A DNA stretch of 64,000 nt, taken from positions 372,001 through 436,000 of the forward strand of contig NZ_JAPFGA010000001.1 in NCBI RefSeq assembly GCF_026241135.1. Direction: 5' to 3'. Both the position numbers and the translations under genes were made by a program. The stretch comes from Galbibacter kalidii (GTDB taxonomy: Bacteria > Bacteroidota > Bacteroidia > Flavobacteriales > Flavobacteriaceae). This document shows positions 30,245-39,635 of the stretch, one piece after another (position 1 is the first letter of the stretch; every line of letters begins with the position of its first letter). The notes below the pieces were generated by a model. The model was not told where the DNA came from and searched no databases. It was given only the letters and a program-made list of their open reading frames with translations.

Positions 30245-32593
30245 TTGATGACCCTTAGATTAAAGTATATCGCCTCTACAATATTGTTTTGCATTTCCCT
30301 GATTATAGGAGGGTGTAAACAAGCAAATGATATGAAATTACTGTCAGCTTCAAAAGATAATACCTCATTTGAGGATAACTGGGAAACAGAATACTGGAGT
30401 GATCAGGAAAATTATTCTGATACCCTTTCTGCATCATACGATACCCGTGTTCTGATGATAACATCAGATTCCCTGACAGTTAATAGATGGTACAAGAAAA
30501 TAGATATAAAACCCTATGCGGAATATAAAATTTACGGTTTTATAAAAACGGAAAGGGTAAAAGGTGAACATGATAAATCAGGGGCTGGGTTTCGTATAGG
30601 GAAATTCCCAATTGAAAACGATACGATTTTCACAGGTGATAATGATTGGACCTATGTTGAAATACAGTTTAATGCTGAAGGGGATGACAGCGTCATGCTG
30701 GAATGCTTGCTTGGTAAGGGAGGATCGGCAAAAGGGAAAGTGTATTTCGATAATATGAAGATCGAAGAAATCTCCGTTCCGGAATTAAATCCGAAGGCAG
30801 TTATTGATGTTACGGTAAAAAAGGAACCAATTTCCCCTTATATGTACGGCCAGTTTATCGAACATATGGGGAAATCTATTTATGGCGGGCTTTGGGCAGA
30901 GCTGCTTGAAGATAGGAAGTTCTATTATACACCAGGGAGCAAAAAATCGGCATGGAAGACTAATTTGGACACTTTGAAAGTGAAAAAAGACAGTACTATG
31001 GAATATGCCAGAGCACCTATTCCGGTTTTTCCTCTTCATAAAAATGTCTTGGAATTAACACAAGATTCTATTTCAGTAGTTGATAAACAATATGAAGGAA
31101 GACTCGTTTTTAAAGCTGATCCCGGGGTAAAACAGATCAATATTGCCCTTATTACAAAAGAGGGCTTAAATGAAAAAAGCTTCAAAGTTGAGGGAAACAG
31201 ATATATAAAGCAAGCCTTTTCATTAACTCCATTAGGAGCTGATAAAGATGCTAAACTGCGTATCACTTTCCAAGGAAAAGGGACTGTTACGGTTGCGGCT
31301 GTTTCCCTGATGCCTTCAGATCATATAAAAGGTTTTAGAAAAGATGTTATTGCATTGATGAAAAGCTTAAATGCCCCTGTTTACAGATGGCCAGGCGGTA
31401 ATTTTGTTTCAGGATACAATTGGAAAGATGGTATTGGGGATCCGGATACAAGACCTACCCAATATGAACGGGCTTGGAAAGGGCTAGAGTATAACGATGT
31501 GGGAATTCACGAGTTTATGGAGTTGTGTGAACTACTGGATGCAGAGGCCAATATCGCTGTAAATACAGGATTGGGAACAGCGAAGTTAGCAGCAGAAGAG
31601 GTAGAATATGTTAACGGAGGGGTAAAAACAAAAATGGGGAAATGGAGAGTGGAGAACGGTCACCCTGCTCCATATAATGTAAAACTTTGGGCAGTAGGAA
31701 ATGAAATGTTCGGGGATTGGCAATTGGGGCATATGCCTATTAAAGAGTATGTGAAAAAACATAATAGAGTGTCCGAAGCCATGCGGGAAGTTGACCAGGA
31801 TATCAGTTTGATTGCCGTAGGTTTTCCGGGAGAATGGAATCAAATGATGTATGAGCATTGCTCGAATCAGATGACTTATATCAGTGAGCATTTTTACCGT
31901 CAGGATTGGCATGCAGGAGGACTATTGACACATGTAAGGCAAATACCGGATGCCATTCGGGAAATTGCAAATGAACATAGGAAATGGAGGGATAGCATAC
32001 CTGAACTAAAGCAAAAAGATATAAAAATAGCCCTCGATGAATGGAATTATTGGTATGGCCCTCATGAATATGGTCTGTTGGGAACCCGTTATTTTTTAAG
32101 GGATGCATTGGGCATTGCAGCAGGAATCAATGAGTTTTCCAGGCAGTCGGATATTTATTATATGGCTAATTATGCCCAAACCGTAAATGTGATCGGAGCC
32201 ATTAAAACCACCCCGACAGCGTCTTGGCTGGAAGGAACTGGATTGGTACTTGAATTGTATAATCAGGAGTTTGGTGAAATACCGGTATCAATAACAGGAA
32301 GTTTTGAACCCTTGGATGTAGCGGCAACATTATCAGATGATGGAAAGTACCTGACATTATCAGTTGTTAATGCAACTCATCGGGATTATCCTCTAAAAAT
32401 TGAATTCAAAAACAAGTTAGTAAACGAAGAAGGGGTTCGATATACGATTACGGGAGAGCATGACATGGTATTTAACGATGAGGAGAATTTAAAAAGAATT
32501 GCCCTTACCCAAACTGAATTTTCAATAAAGAACGGACATATCACTATCCCTTGGGAGAGTGCGAATATTTATAAAATAAGAATTGAAGAATAA
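30245..32593 (+). CDS. GH51 alpha-L-arabinofuranosidase (lipoprotein) with N-terminal carbohydrate-binding-like domain
   Basis: Lipobox (ISLIIGGCKQAND); YGQFIEHMGKSIYGGLWAEL, YRWPGGNFVSGYNWKDGIG, WAVGNEMFG, IALDEWNYWYG GH51 motifs. Confidence 0.93.
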   Translation: MMTLRLKYIASTILFCISLIIGGCKQANDMKLLSASKDNTSFEDNWETEYWSDQENYSDTLSASYDTRVLMITSDSLTVNRWYKKIDIKPYAEYKIYGFIKTERVKGEHDKSGAGFRIGKFPIENDTIFTGDNDWTYVEIQFNAEGDDSVMLECLLGKGGSAKGKVYFDNMKIEEISVPELNPKAVIDVTVKKEPISPYMYGQFIEHMGKSIYGGLWAELLEDRKFYYTPGSKKSAWKTNLDTLKVKKDSTMEYARAPIPVFPLHKNVLELTQDSISVVDKQYEGRLVFKADPGVKQINIALITKEGLNEKSFKVEGNRYIKQAFSLTPLGADKDAKLRITFQGKGTVTVAAVSLMPSDHIKGFRKDVIALMKSLNAPVYRWPGGNFVSGYNWKDGIGDPDTRPTQYERAWKGLEYNDVGIHEFMELCELLDAEANIAVNTGLGTAKLAAEEVEYVNGGVKTKMGKWRVENGHPAPYNVKLWAVGNEMFGDWQLGHMPIKEYVKKHNRVSEAMREVDQDISLIAVGFPGEWNQMMYEHCSNQMTYISEHFYRQDWHAGGLLTHVRQIPDAIREIANEHRKWRDSIPELKQKDIKIALDEWNYWYGPHEYGLLGTRYFLRDALGIAAGINEFSRQSDIYYMANYAQTVNVIGAIKTTPTASWLEGTGLVLELYNQEFGEIPVSITGSFEPLDVAATLSDDGKYLTLSVVNATHRDYPLKIEFKNKLVNEEGVRYTITGEHDMVFNDEENLKRIALTQTEFSIKNGHITIPWESANIYKIRIEE

Positions 32594-32631
32594 GCCCTCC
32601 TTCAGTGGGATTGAATAAAATTAAACTCGAA

Positions 32632-35331
32632 ATGATAAAGCGACACAACCTAAAATATGTATTACTGATTTTATTTCTCGGAATAGGAATAAACCATGTT
32701 TTGGCTCAGGATTATTGGGAAAATGTTAAAAACAGACCATCTACCTTAGGATTAGAGAGCGGTTTTATAGAGGTTGGCACTTCCCAATTTAAATTAAAAC
32801 TGGTAAAAGCTTCCCAAACTGTGGCAGGATTATATCCTAAAAATAATGATGAATTTGATTTTACACCCGGAGAACGCTTGGCGATTAGGGATAAGGATAG
32901 TCTTTATCACTTAGGGGATATCAACCTGTCTTTAAGGCATAAAGGAGAAGAATGGGAAAAATATTCTTCTGCATATAAGAGGGAAGCAATTAAATCATTA
33001 GCTGTTGAGGGAAATGTTTTAACAGGAGCAGATTTGTCAAATACATTTCCGGAAGATATTCCGGTAAATATTAAACGCTATTATGAAGCAGACGAAGGAG
33101 ATTTGATTATACGATTTGTGATATCAAATTTGAATGCGTCTCCGGTAGAAATTGGGGCACTTGGAATCCCGATGATCTTTAATAATATTCTGGAAGGGAA
33201 GTCCTTGGACGAGACACATGCCGATAATGTGTTTTTCGATCCGTATATTGGGATGGATGCCGGTTATTTGGAAGTGAAAAGATTAAGTGGAAAAGCCCCG
33301 ACTCTTTTAGTGTTACCGGAGAAGAACATGCCGTTTGAGGCCTATCGCCCTTTGCTTGATGACCCTACAAGAAGAAGTATTGTTTTTGAAGGCTTCCACG
33401 AATGGATGGCTTTGAGCAAAGCCTTTGCCGAATCAGAATGGAAAGGTGTTGAACAATGGAATACCCCAAGTTCAATAGTTTTAAAATCCGGGGAGAAAAA
33501 AGAATTTGCCATCAGAATAAGCCTTACTGATGGAATAAAAAATATACAAAAAACCCTTGTTGAAAAAAATATGCCAATTGCGGTTGGGATTCCCGGATAT
33601 GTTTTACCCAAAGATGTGGAGGGGAAGTTGTTTTTGAAAAGCCCGAAAGAAGTAGATAAAATCGATATCGACCCCAAAGGAGCCTTGAAAATTGAAAACG
33701 TAGGCACTGAAAATGGATATGTAGAGTATTTGGTAAGTGGTGAGAAATGGGGGAGAGCAAGGCTTATTGTTACCTATAAAGACGATAGAAGTCAAACCAT
33801 AAATTATAAGGTGATAAATTCAGAAAAAGATGTAGTCGAAGCCTTTGGAAAATTCTTGACCACTGAGCAATGGCTGGACGACCCCAGGGATCCGTTTCAC
33901 AGAAATCCTTCAGTAATTTCATACGATTACCAAACTAAGCAAAAAGTAACTCAGGATAGTCGAGCATGGATTGCCGGTTTAAGTGATGAGGGCGGAGCCG
34001 GAAGTTGGCTGGCAGCTATGATGAAGCAGTTGATTCAACCTGACAAACAGGAATTGGAGAAACTATCGGATTTTGTGAATCAGACCTTATGGGGTAGGAT
34101 TCAATATTCAGAAGGAAAAAATAAATATGGGGTCAGAAAAAGTGTGTTTTATTATGAACCCGACAGCATGCCTAAAGGAACCTATAGCGATACGATTAAT
34201 TATAAAACATGGGCGGCATGGGATAAGAAACATGCCGGAGATCCCGGAAGATCATACAATTATCCGCATGTTGCAGCGGCTCATTGGGTGATGTACCACT
34301 TGTCGAGATATCATGAAGGGTTGGTCGATGAAAAATCATGGAATTGGTATTTAAACAATGCGTATCATACCGCGATCGCAATGACAGAACTAGCCCCTTA
34401 TTATGCCCAATACGGACAAATGGAAGGAACGGTGTTCCTACTTATATTAAAGGACTTAAGGCTTGAAGGGATGCATGAAAAAGCAACAGCCCTTGAAGAA
34501 AAAATGAAAGAACGTGCCGATCACTGGCGGTCTTTGAACTATCCATTTGGAAGCGAAATGCCTTGGGACTCTACCGGTCAGGAAGAGGTATTTATGTGGT
34601 CTGATTATTTTGGGTATGATGAAAAAGCAAACGTGACCCTTGACGCAATCTTGGCATATATGCCTACCATACCTCATTGGGCCTATAACGGGAATGCTAG
34701 AAGGTATTGGGACTTTCTCTACGGAGGAAAACTCTCTAGGGTAGAAAGACAAATCCACCATTATGGTTCAGCGCTCAATGCCATTCCTGTATTAAAAGCC
34801 TATAGAAATACGCCGGAAGACTTTCACCTGCTAAAAGTAGGTTATGGAGGCTTGTTGGGGGGTATTTCCAACATTACACAAGACGGTTTTGGTCCGGCTG
34901 CTTTCCATTCGTTCCCTTCAACATTGGAAATTGATTACCTCTCTGGCGATTATGGTTCTGGTTTTTTTGGGTATGCGGTTAATTCAGCTACTTATTTAAC
35001 CGAGACAGAGGAGTTTGGTTGGCAGTGTTTTGGAGGGAATATGGAAGAGAAGAAGGGAGAAATAATAGTGGATATCACAACAGCTGCTAAAAACAAAGTG
35101 TTCATCGCATCGGAAAAATTGTGGTTGACTTTAGATGCGGGAACCTTCAATAAAATGATATTCAATAAAAAGAAAAAAAGCGTTACGGTTTATTTAAATC
35201 CAAAGGATGAATTCACTCCAAATGCTTTTTTAAGATGTGATAAAGAAATAAATTTACCATTTACCAAAGAAAGAGGAGCCTATCGCATTCCCCTTTCAGA
35301 TAAAATGAAGAAAGTGGAGATTCAATGGTAA
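32632..35331 (+). CDS. DUF5695-like secreted protein, candidate uncharacterised glycoside hydrolase
   Basis: Signal peptide from ATG at 32632 (MIKRHNLKYVLLILFLGIGINHVLAQ; the track ORF starts at an upstream GTG, 32605); long helical aromatic-rich C-terminal half (SYNYPHVAAAHWVMYHLSRYH..., EVFMWSDYFGY). Family assignment by recollection of motifs only. Confidence 0.6.
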   Translation: MIKRHNLKYVLLILFLGIGINHVLAQDYWENVKNRPSTLGLESGFIEVGTSQFKLKLVKASQTVAGLYPKNNDEFDFTPGERLAIRDKDSLYHLGDINLSLRHKGEEWEKYSSAYKREAIKSLAVEGNVLTGADLSNTFPEDIPVNIKRYYEADEGDLIIRFVISNLNASPVEIGALGIPMIFNNILEGKSLDETHADNVFFDPYIGMDAGYLEVKRLSGKAPTLLVLPEKNMPFEAYRPLLDDPTRRSIVFEGFHEWMALSKAFAESEWKGVEQWNTPSSIVLKSGEKKEFAIRISLTDGIKNIQKTLVEKNMPIAVGIPGYVLPKDVEGKLFLKSPKEVDKIDIDPKGALKIENVGTENGYVEYLVSGEKWGRARLIVTYKDDRSQTINYKVINSEKDVVEAFGKFLTTEQWLDDPRDPFHRNPSVISYDYQTKQKVTQDSRAWIAGLSDEGGAGSWLAAMMKQLIQPDKQELEKLSDFVNQTLWGRIQYSEGKNKYGVRKSVFYYEPDSMPKGTYSDTINYKTWAAWDKKHAGDPGRSYNYPHVAAAHWVMYHLSRYHEGLVDEKSWNWYLNNAYHTAIAMTELAPYYAQYGQMEGTVFLLILKDLRLEGMHEKATALEEKMKERADHWRSLNYPFGSEMPWDSTGQEEVFMWSDYFGYDEKANVTLDAILAYMPTIPHWAYNGNARRYWDFLYGGKLSRVERQIHHYGSALNAIPVLKAYRNTPEDFHLLKVGYGGLLGGISNITQDGFGPAAFHSFPSTLEIDYLSGDYGSGFFGYAVNSATYLTETEEFGWQCFGGNMEEKKGEIIVDITTAAKNKVFIASEKLWLTLDAGTFNKMIFNKKKKSVTVYLNPKDEFTPNAFLRCDKEINLPFTKERGAYRIPLSDKMKKVEIQW

Positions 35332-35404
35332 TATCAGTGTTGAATATTAACATAGATACTGATAGATACTGTAGGTAAATGACATTGAAGCTAAATACTT
35401 TATT

Positions 35405-35475
35405 CCTTAGCGTCTTTGCGTCTCTACGTGAGTTATGTTTCTGTTTTCTCGCAAAGTCGCTAAGCCGCAAAGAAA
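35405..35475. repeat. Palindromic intergenic repeat, arms CTTAGCGtCTTTGCGtctct / rc of ctCGCAAAGtCGCTAAGccgcaaag
   Basis: Imperfect inverted repeat in the IGR between two operon segments; resembles interspersed TTAGCG/CTTTGCG repeats seen in many bacterial genomes. Confidence 0.55.
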
Positions 35476-35591
35476 TAGTTTTTTGTTTACTTAGAATTCA
35501 ACGGGTTTTAATGTTAAACAATTGATAATGATATAAATGTAAATATTATTTATCTGCATAACTCAATAACTTTTAAATCAAAATAATTTTA

Positions 35592-36983
35592 ATGTTTCCA
35601 ACAGCAACGTATATTACCAGACGGCAAAAATTAAAATCAGAAGTTAAAAACGGAATTTTATTGTTTCCCGGAAATGGGGAGAGCAGTATGAACTATAAAG
35701 ACAACTGGTATCCTTTTCGACAGGATAGCAGTTTTTTATATTATACAGGAGTTAATAATATTCCGAATATTTATTTTTTAATTGATATTGAAAACGATAA
35801 GGAAATCCTCTTTGGAGATGATCCCACGCCTGAGGAAATGGTATGGACAGGAGCTGTTACGCCGCTTTCCATTTTAGCTGAAAAATCTGGGATAGCGGAG
35901 GTGAAGTCGATGAAAGAACTACCGGCTTATATCAAACAGCAACAACAAAAAGGAAATCCCATTCATTTTCTACCACCATACCGCTCAGAAACTACTAATG
36001 AGCTGAGTAATTTATTGAATATCCCGGTAGGAGTGATTGAAAAAAATAAATCGGATGCTTTTATAAAAGCGGTGGTGAAACAACGCGTTATAAAAACTTC
36101 CGAAGAGATTAAAGAACTGAACAAGGCGGTCAATATTACAGCTGCTATGCATACACACGCCATTAAGAATACCCGTCCGGGGAAAACGGAAAAAGAAATT
36201 GCCGGAGAATTGCAGGCGATAGCTATTGGCGGTGGTGGAAACATTTCTTTCCCCATTATTCTTACCAAAAACGGGCAATACTTGCACAACCACGCTACAC
36301 AGGCGGTTATCGAGGAAGGAGATATCGTTTTGTGTGATTGTGGAGCCGAAACCGCTATGAATTACGCCGGGGATATGACGCGAACCTTTCCTGCCGGTAA
36401 GAGATTTTCTTCCTTACAAAAAGATGTGTATAATATTGTTTTGAATGCACATAATTCAGCTATAGCGGCATTAAAACCGGGAATTCTTTTTAGGGATATC
36501 CATTTATTGGCCTGTACAAAACTTACTGAAGGACTAAAAGCAATGGGACTCATGAAAGGGGATGTACAGGAAGCCGTTGCCGTAGGTGCACATACATTGT
36601 TTTTTCAATGTGGATTGGGGCATATGATGGGAATGGATGTTCACGATATGGAAAATCTGGGAGAAAGTTATGTGGGTTATACAGATGATTTGAAGAAAAG
36701 TACTGCATTTGGATTGAAATCCCTAAGGTTGGGAAAAGCATTGGAGGCTGGAAATGTACTTACTGTGGAACCGGGGATTTATTTCAATCCTTTTTTGATC
36801 GATTCGTGGAAGACACAAAAGAAATATACCGATTTTGTAAACTACGACGAAGTTGAAAAATTTAAAGATTTTGGAGGTATTCGTGTAGAAGAAGACCTTT
36901 TGATCACAGCATCTGGAAGTGAGTTGCTTGGAGAACCTTTGGTCAAAACCCCGGAAGACATAGAAGAACTCAAAAACGTATAA
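35592..36983 (+). CDS. Xaa-Pro aminopeptidase (M24B, PepP-like), cytoplasmic
   Basis: AMP_N domain (DNWYPFRQDSSFLYYTGVNN); M24 metal ligands DCGAETAMNYAGDMTRTFP, GLGHMMGMDVHDM, VEPGIYFNP, GIRVEEDLLIT; no signal peptide. Confidence 0.92.
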   Translation: MFPTATYITRRQKLKSEVKNGILLFPGNGESSMNYKDNWYPFRQDSSFLYYTGVNNIPNIYFLIDIENDKEILFGDDPTPEEMVWTGAVTPLSILAEKSGIAEVKSMKELPAYIKQQQQKGNPIHFLPPYRSETTNELSNLLNIPVGVIEKNKSDAFIKAVVKQRVIKTSEEIKELNKAVNITAAMHTHAIKNTRPGKTEKEIAGELQAIAIGGGGNISFPIILTKNGQYLHNHATQAVIEEGDIVLCDCGAETAMNYAGDMTRTFPAGKRFSSLQKDVYNIVLNAHNSAIAALKPGILFRDIHLLACTKLTEGLKAMGLMKGDVQEAVAVGAHTLFFQCGLGHMMGMDVHDMENLGESYVGYTDDLKKSTAFGLKSLRLGKALEAGNVLTVEPGIYFNPFLIDSWKTQKKYTDFVNYDEVEKFKDFGGIRVEEDLLITASGSELLGEPLVKTPEDIEELKNV

Positions 36984-36995
36984 ACAATAGTAAAA

Positions 36996-39245
36996 ATGAA
37001 GAGGAATTATATACTGTTTCTGCTCGCTCTTTTTGTAAAAACAGCTGTGTTATTGGCACAACAAACCGATTCATTGCTGACCATAGACCGGATTTATAAC
37101 TCTTCAGAATTTCAGGGAGAACGTCAACGCCCTGTTTTTTGGATTGAAAACGGGGATGCCTATGTTACGATCGAACGTTCTCAAAATGGAGAAGATCAAC
37201 TGATAAAACACATTAGCAGGAACAATAAAAAAAGCCTCTACCTCCCGGCAGAAAAAATAAGACCGAAAGGAAAGGGTATATCCTTGAGAATAGAAAACTT
37301 TACCCTCTCACCAGATGGCACAAAAGTATTGATATTCACCAATTCCAGCCGTGTCTGGCGCTCGAATACCAAAGGGGATTATTGGGTATACGATTTTGAT
37401 ACCGGTAAACTACAACAAATAGGGAAAGACTTTTCGGCCTCCTCATTAATGTTTGCAAAGTTTTCAGAGGACAATGCTTTTGTAGCTTATGTCCATGACT
37501 TTAATATCTATAAAGAAGATTTTACAACAGGGGAAGTAACGCAACTGACCCAAGATGGAGACGGCGATATTATCAACGGGACTTTTGACTGGGTGTATGA
37601 AGAGGAATTTGGAATGCGCGATGGTTTTAGCTGGAGCCCGGATGCAAAAAAAATCGCTTTTTGGCAGTTGGATGCTTCAGAGATTGGAACTTTTTATATG
37701 ATCAACAATACCGATTCAGTTTATTCCAAACCGATTCCACTTCAATACCCTAAAACGGGTTACAACCCGTCTTCAGCCAAAGTAGGGCTTGTAAATGTTA
37801 ATTCGAAAGAAATTAGCTGGATTCCGGTTCCCGGAGATGTAGTACAGCATTATCTACCGGCCATGCAATGGGTAGATGGAGATTTGTTACTTATTCAGCA
37901 ATTGAACCGCAAACAAAATAAACTTTGCGTTTATACCTATCGACCTTCGTCTGGAAATCTGGAAAAAATATATATGGAAACAGAAGATACATGGGTAGAT
38001 TTACGATATCCGGATATCTCGTCCAACCAATGGGGACATAACGATTTTTTGCTAACAGACAACAACTCTGCATTGTTGCGAATGACCGAAAATGATGGAT
38101 GGCGGCATATATATAAAATAGATGTCAATAACGGTAAACAAACCCTACTGACCCCCGGCGAGTTTGATGTTGCAGCATATTATGCTGTTAGTAAAAAGGA
38201 AATTTACTTTAGTGCCTCTCCGGATAATCCTGCACAACGTTATTTGTACAGTTCCCCGCTAAATGGAAAAGGAAAAATAAAGCGATTGACCCCGGAGCCG
38301 TTCAGTGGAGTGAACACCTACAATATTTCCCCCAATGGAAAATACGCCCTTCATCATCATACCGATGCTGAAACTCCTCGTACAACAGAACTTATCAGTT
38401 TACCACATCATAAAACAATAAGTACATTAGTAGATAATGGTGCATTAAAAAATAAATTAAAGACCCTGCAACTCCCAACAGTAGAATTTTTTCAGGTGGA
38501 AACATCAGAAGGGGTAGAAGTGGAAGGTAGGATCACAAAACCTTCAGGTTTTGATCCTTCAAAAAAATACCCGGTTATTTTTCATGTCTATGGAGAACCT
38601 TGGGGGCAAATGGCAACCGATACATGGATTGGCTTGTATGATATTTTTCTGGCACAAAAAGGATTTGTTATCATCAATATGGATAATCGGGGAACACCTT
38701 CATTAAAAGGGAGTGATTGGCGTAAAAGTATTTATCGAAAAGTAGGTGTATTGAACACCAATGACCAGGCGCTTGCAGCAAAAGAAGTGCTTCAATGGGA
38801 TTTTATCGACGATGGCAGCGTTTCTGTATGGGGTTGGAGTGGAGGAGGTTCCATGACATTGAATCTAATGTTCAGATATCCCGAAATATATAAGACTGGA
38901 GTGGCTGTTGCCGCTGTTGCCAATCAACTTTTTTATGACAATATTTATCAGGAGCGCTATATGGGATTGCCACAGGAAAACAGGGAAGACTTTATAGAGG
39001 GGTCTCCTGCTACTTATGCAAAAAATCTAAAAGGCAATTTATTAATTGTTCATGGAACAGGCGATGACAATGTGCATTACCAAAATATGGAATATTTAAT
39101 AAACGAACTTATCCGTCACAACAAGCAATTCCAAATGATGTCTTACCCGAACCGTTCCCATCGAATTTATGAAGGAAAGAATACACAGCGGCATTTATAT
39201 ACGCTTATTACCAATTATTTGTTGGAGAATAATAGTATGGATTAA
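36996..39245 (+). CDS. Secreted S9 family dipeptidyl peptidase IV
   Basis: Signal peptide; DGDIINGTFDWVYEEEFGMRDGFSWSPD (EE motif of DPP-IV), nucleophile VWGWSGGGSMTLN, VHGTGDDNVHYQN, NRSHRI. Confidence 0.93.
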   Translation: MKRNYILFLLALFVKTAVLLAQQTDSLLTIDRIYNSSEFQGERQRPVFWIENGDAYVTIERSQNGEDQLIKHISRNNKKSLYLPAEKIRPKGKGISLRIENFTLSPDGTKVLIFTNSSRVWRSNTKGDYWVYDFDTGKLQQIGKDFSASSLMFAKFSEDNAFVAYVHDFNIYKEDFTTGEVTQLTQDGDGDIINGTFDWVYEEEFGMRDGFSWSPDAKKIAFWQLDASEIGTFYMINNTDSVYSKPIPLQYPKTGYNPSSAKVGLVNVNSKEISWIPVPGDVVQHYLPAMQWVDGDLLLIQQLNRKQNKLCVYTYRPSSGNLEKIYMETEDTWVDLRYPDISSNQWGHNDFLLTDNNSALLRMTENDGWRHIYKIDVNNGKQTLLTPGEFDVAAYYAVSKKEIYFSASPDNPAQRYLYSSPLNGKGKIKRLTPEPFSGVNTYNISPNGKYALHHHTDAETPRTTELISLPHHKTISTLVDNGALKNKLKTLQLPTVEFFQVETSEGVEVEGRITKPSGFDPSKKYPVIFHVYGEPWGQMATDTWIGLYDIFLAQKGFVIINMDNRGTPSLKGSDWRKSIYRKVGVLNTNDQALAAKEVLQWDFIDDGSVSVWGWSGGGSMTLNLMFRYPEIYKTGVAVAAVANQLFYDNIYQERYMGLPQENREDFIEGSPATYAKNLKGNLLIVHGTGDDNVHYQNMEYLINELIRHNKQFQMMSYPNRSHRIYEGKNTQRHLYTLITNYLLENNSMD

Positions 39246-39390
39246 TTGAATTTAGTACAGATAATCATTTTAACCTCTTTGCATGTTTTTAGTTTCGGAA
39301 GATTAAAACTTCTTTCGAAATGCCTTATTTATAGGTGTTTTAACTCTGTACCATTTTGAAATCACCGAATAGGTAAAACCTCCCTAAGAT

Positions 39391-39435
39391 TCAAAAAGGA
39401 CATTTTTTTAGCGAATTAGGAAAAGTCAAGATAAT
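39391..39435. repeat. Partial copy of the element-arm sequence also present at 50461-50508 (…TTTTTTAnCnAATTnGgAAAAGTCAAGAT)
   Basis: Manual alignment of the two intergenic segments, both ending AAAAGTCAAGAT. Confidence 0.45.
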
Positions 39436-39635
39436 AATCCCTAGAGAGTAGAGCCTGATATTAAGCCAATTGATTTTTATTAAAAAATCTTTTATAACCC
39501 CATTTTTATCAATTTAGCCCTTATAAATTCACAAATTATGAATAAAACGTCTATGTTTTTGACGATTTTGTACATCCCGTTAGGTTTATTTTAACATTAC
39601 TTTGATGCTTATCAATAAACCAATTACAAATCAAT

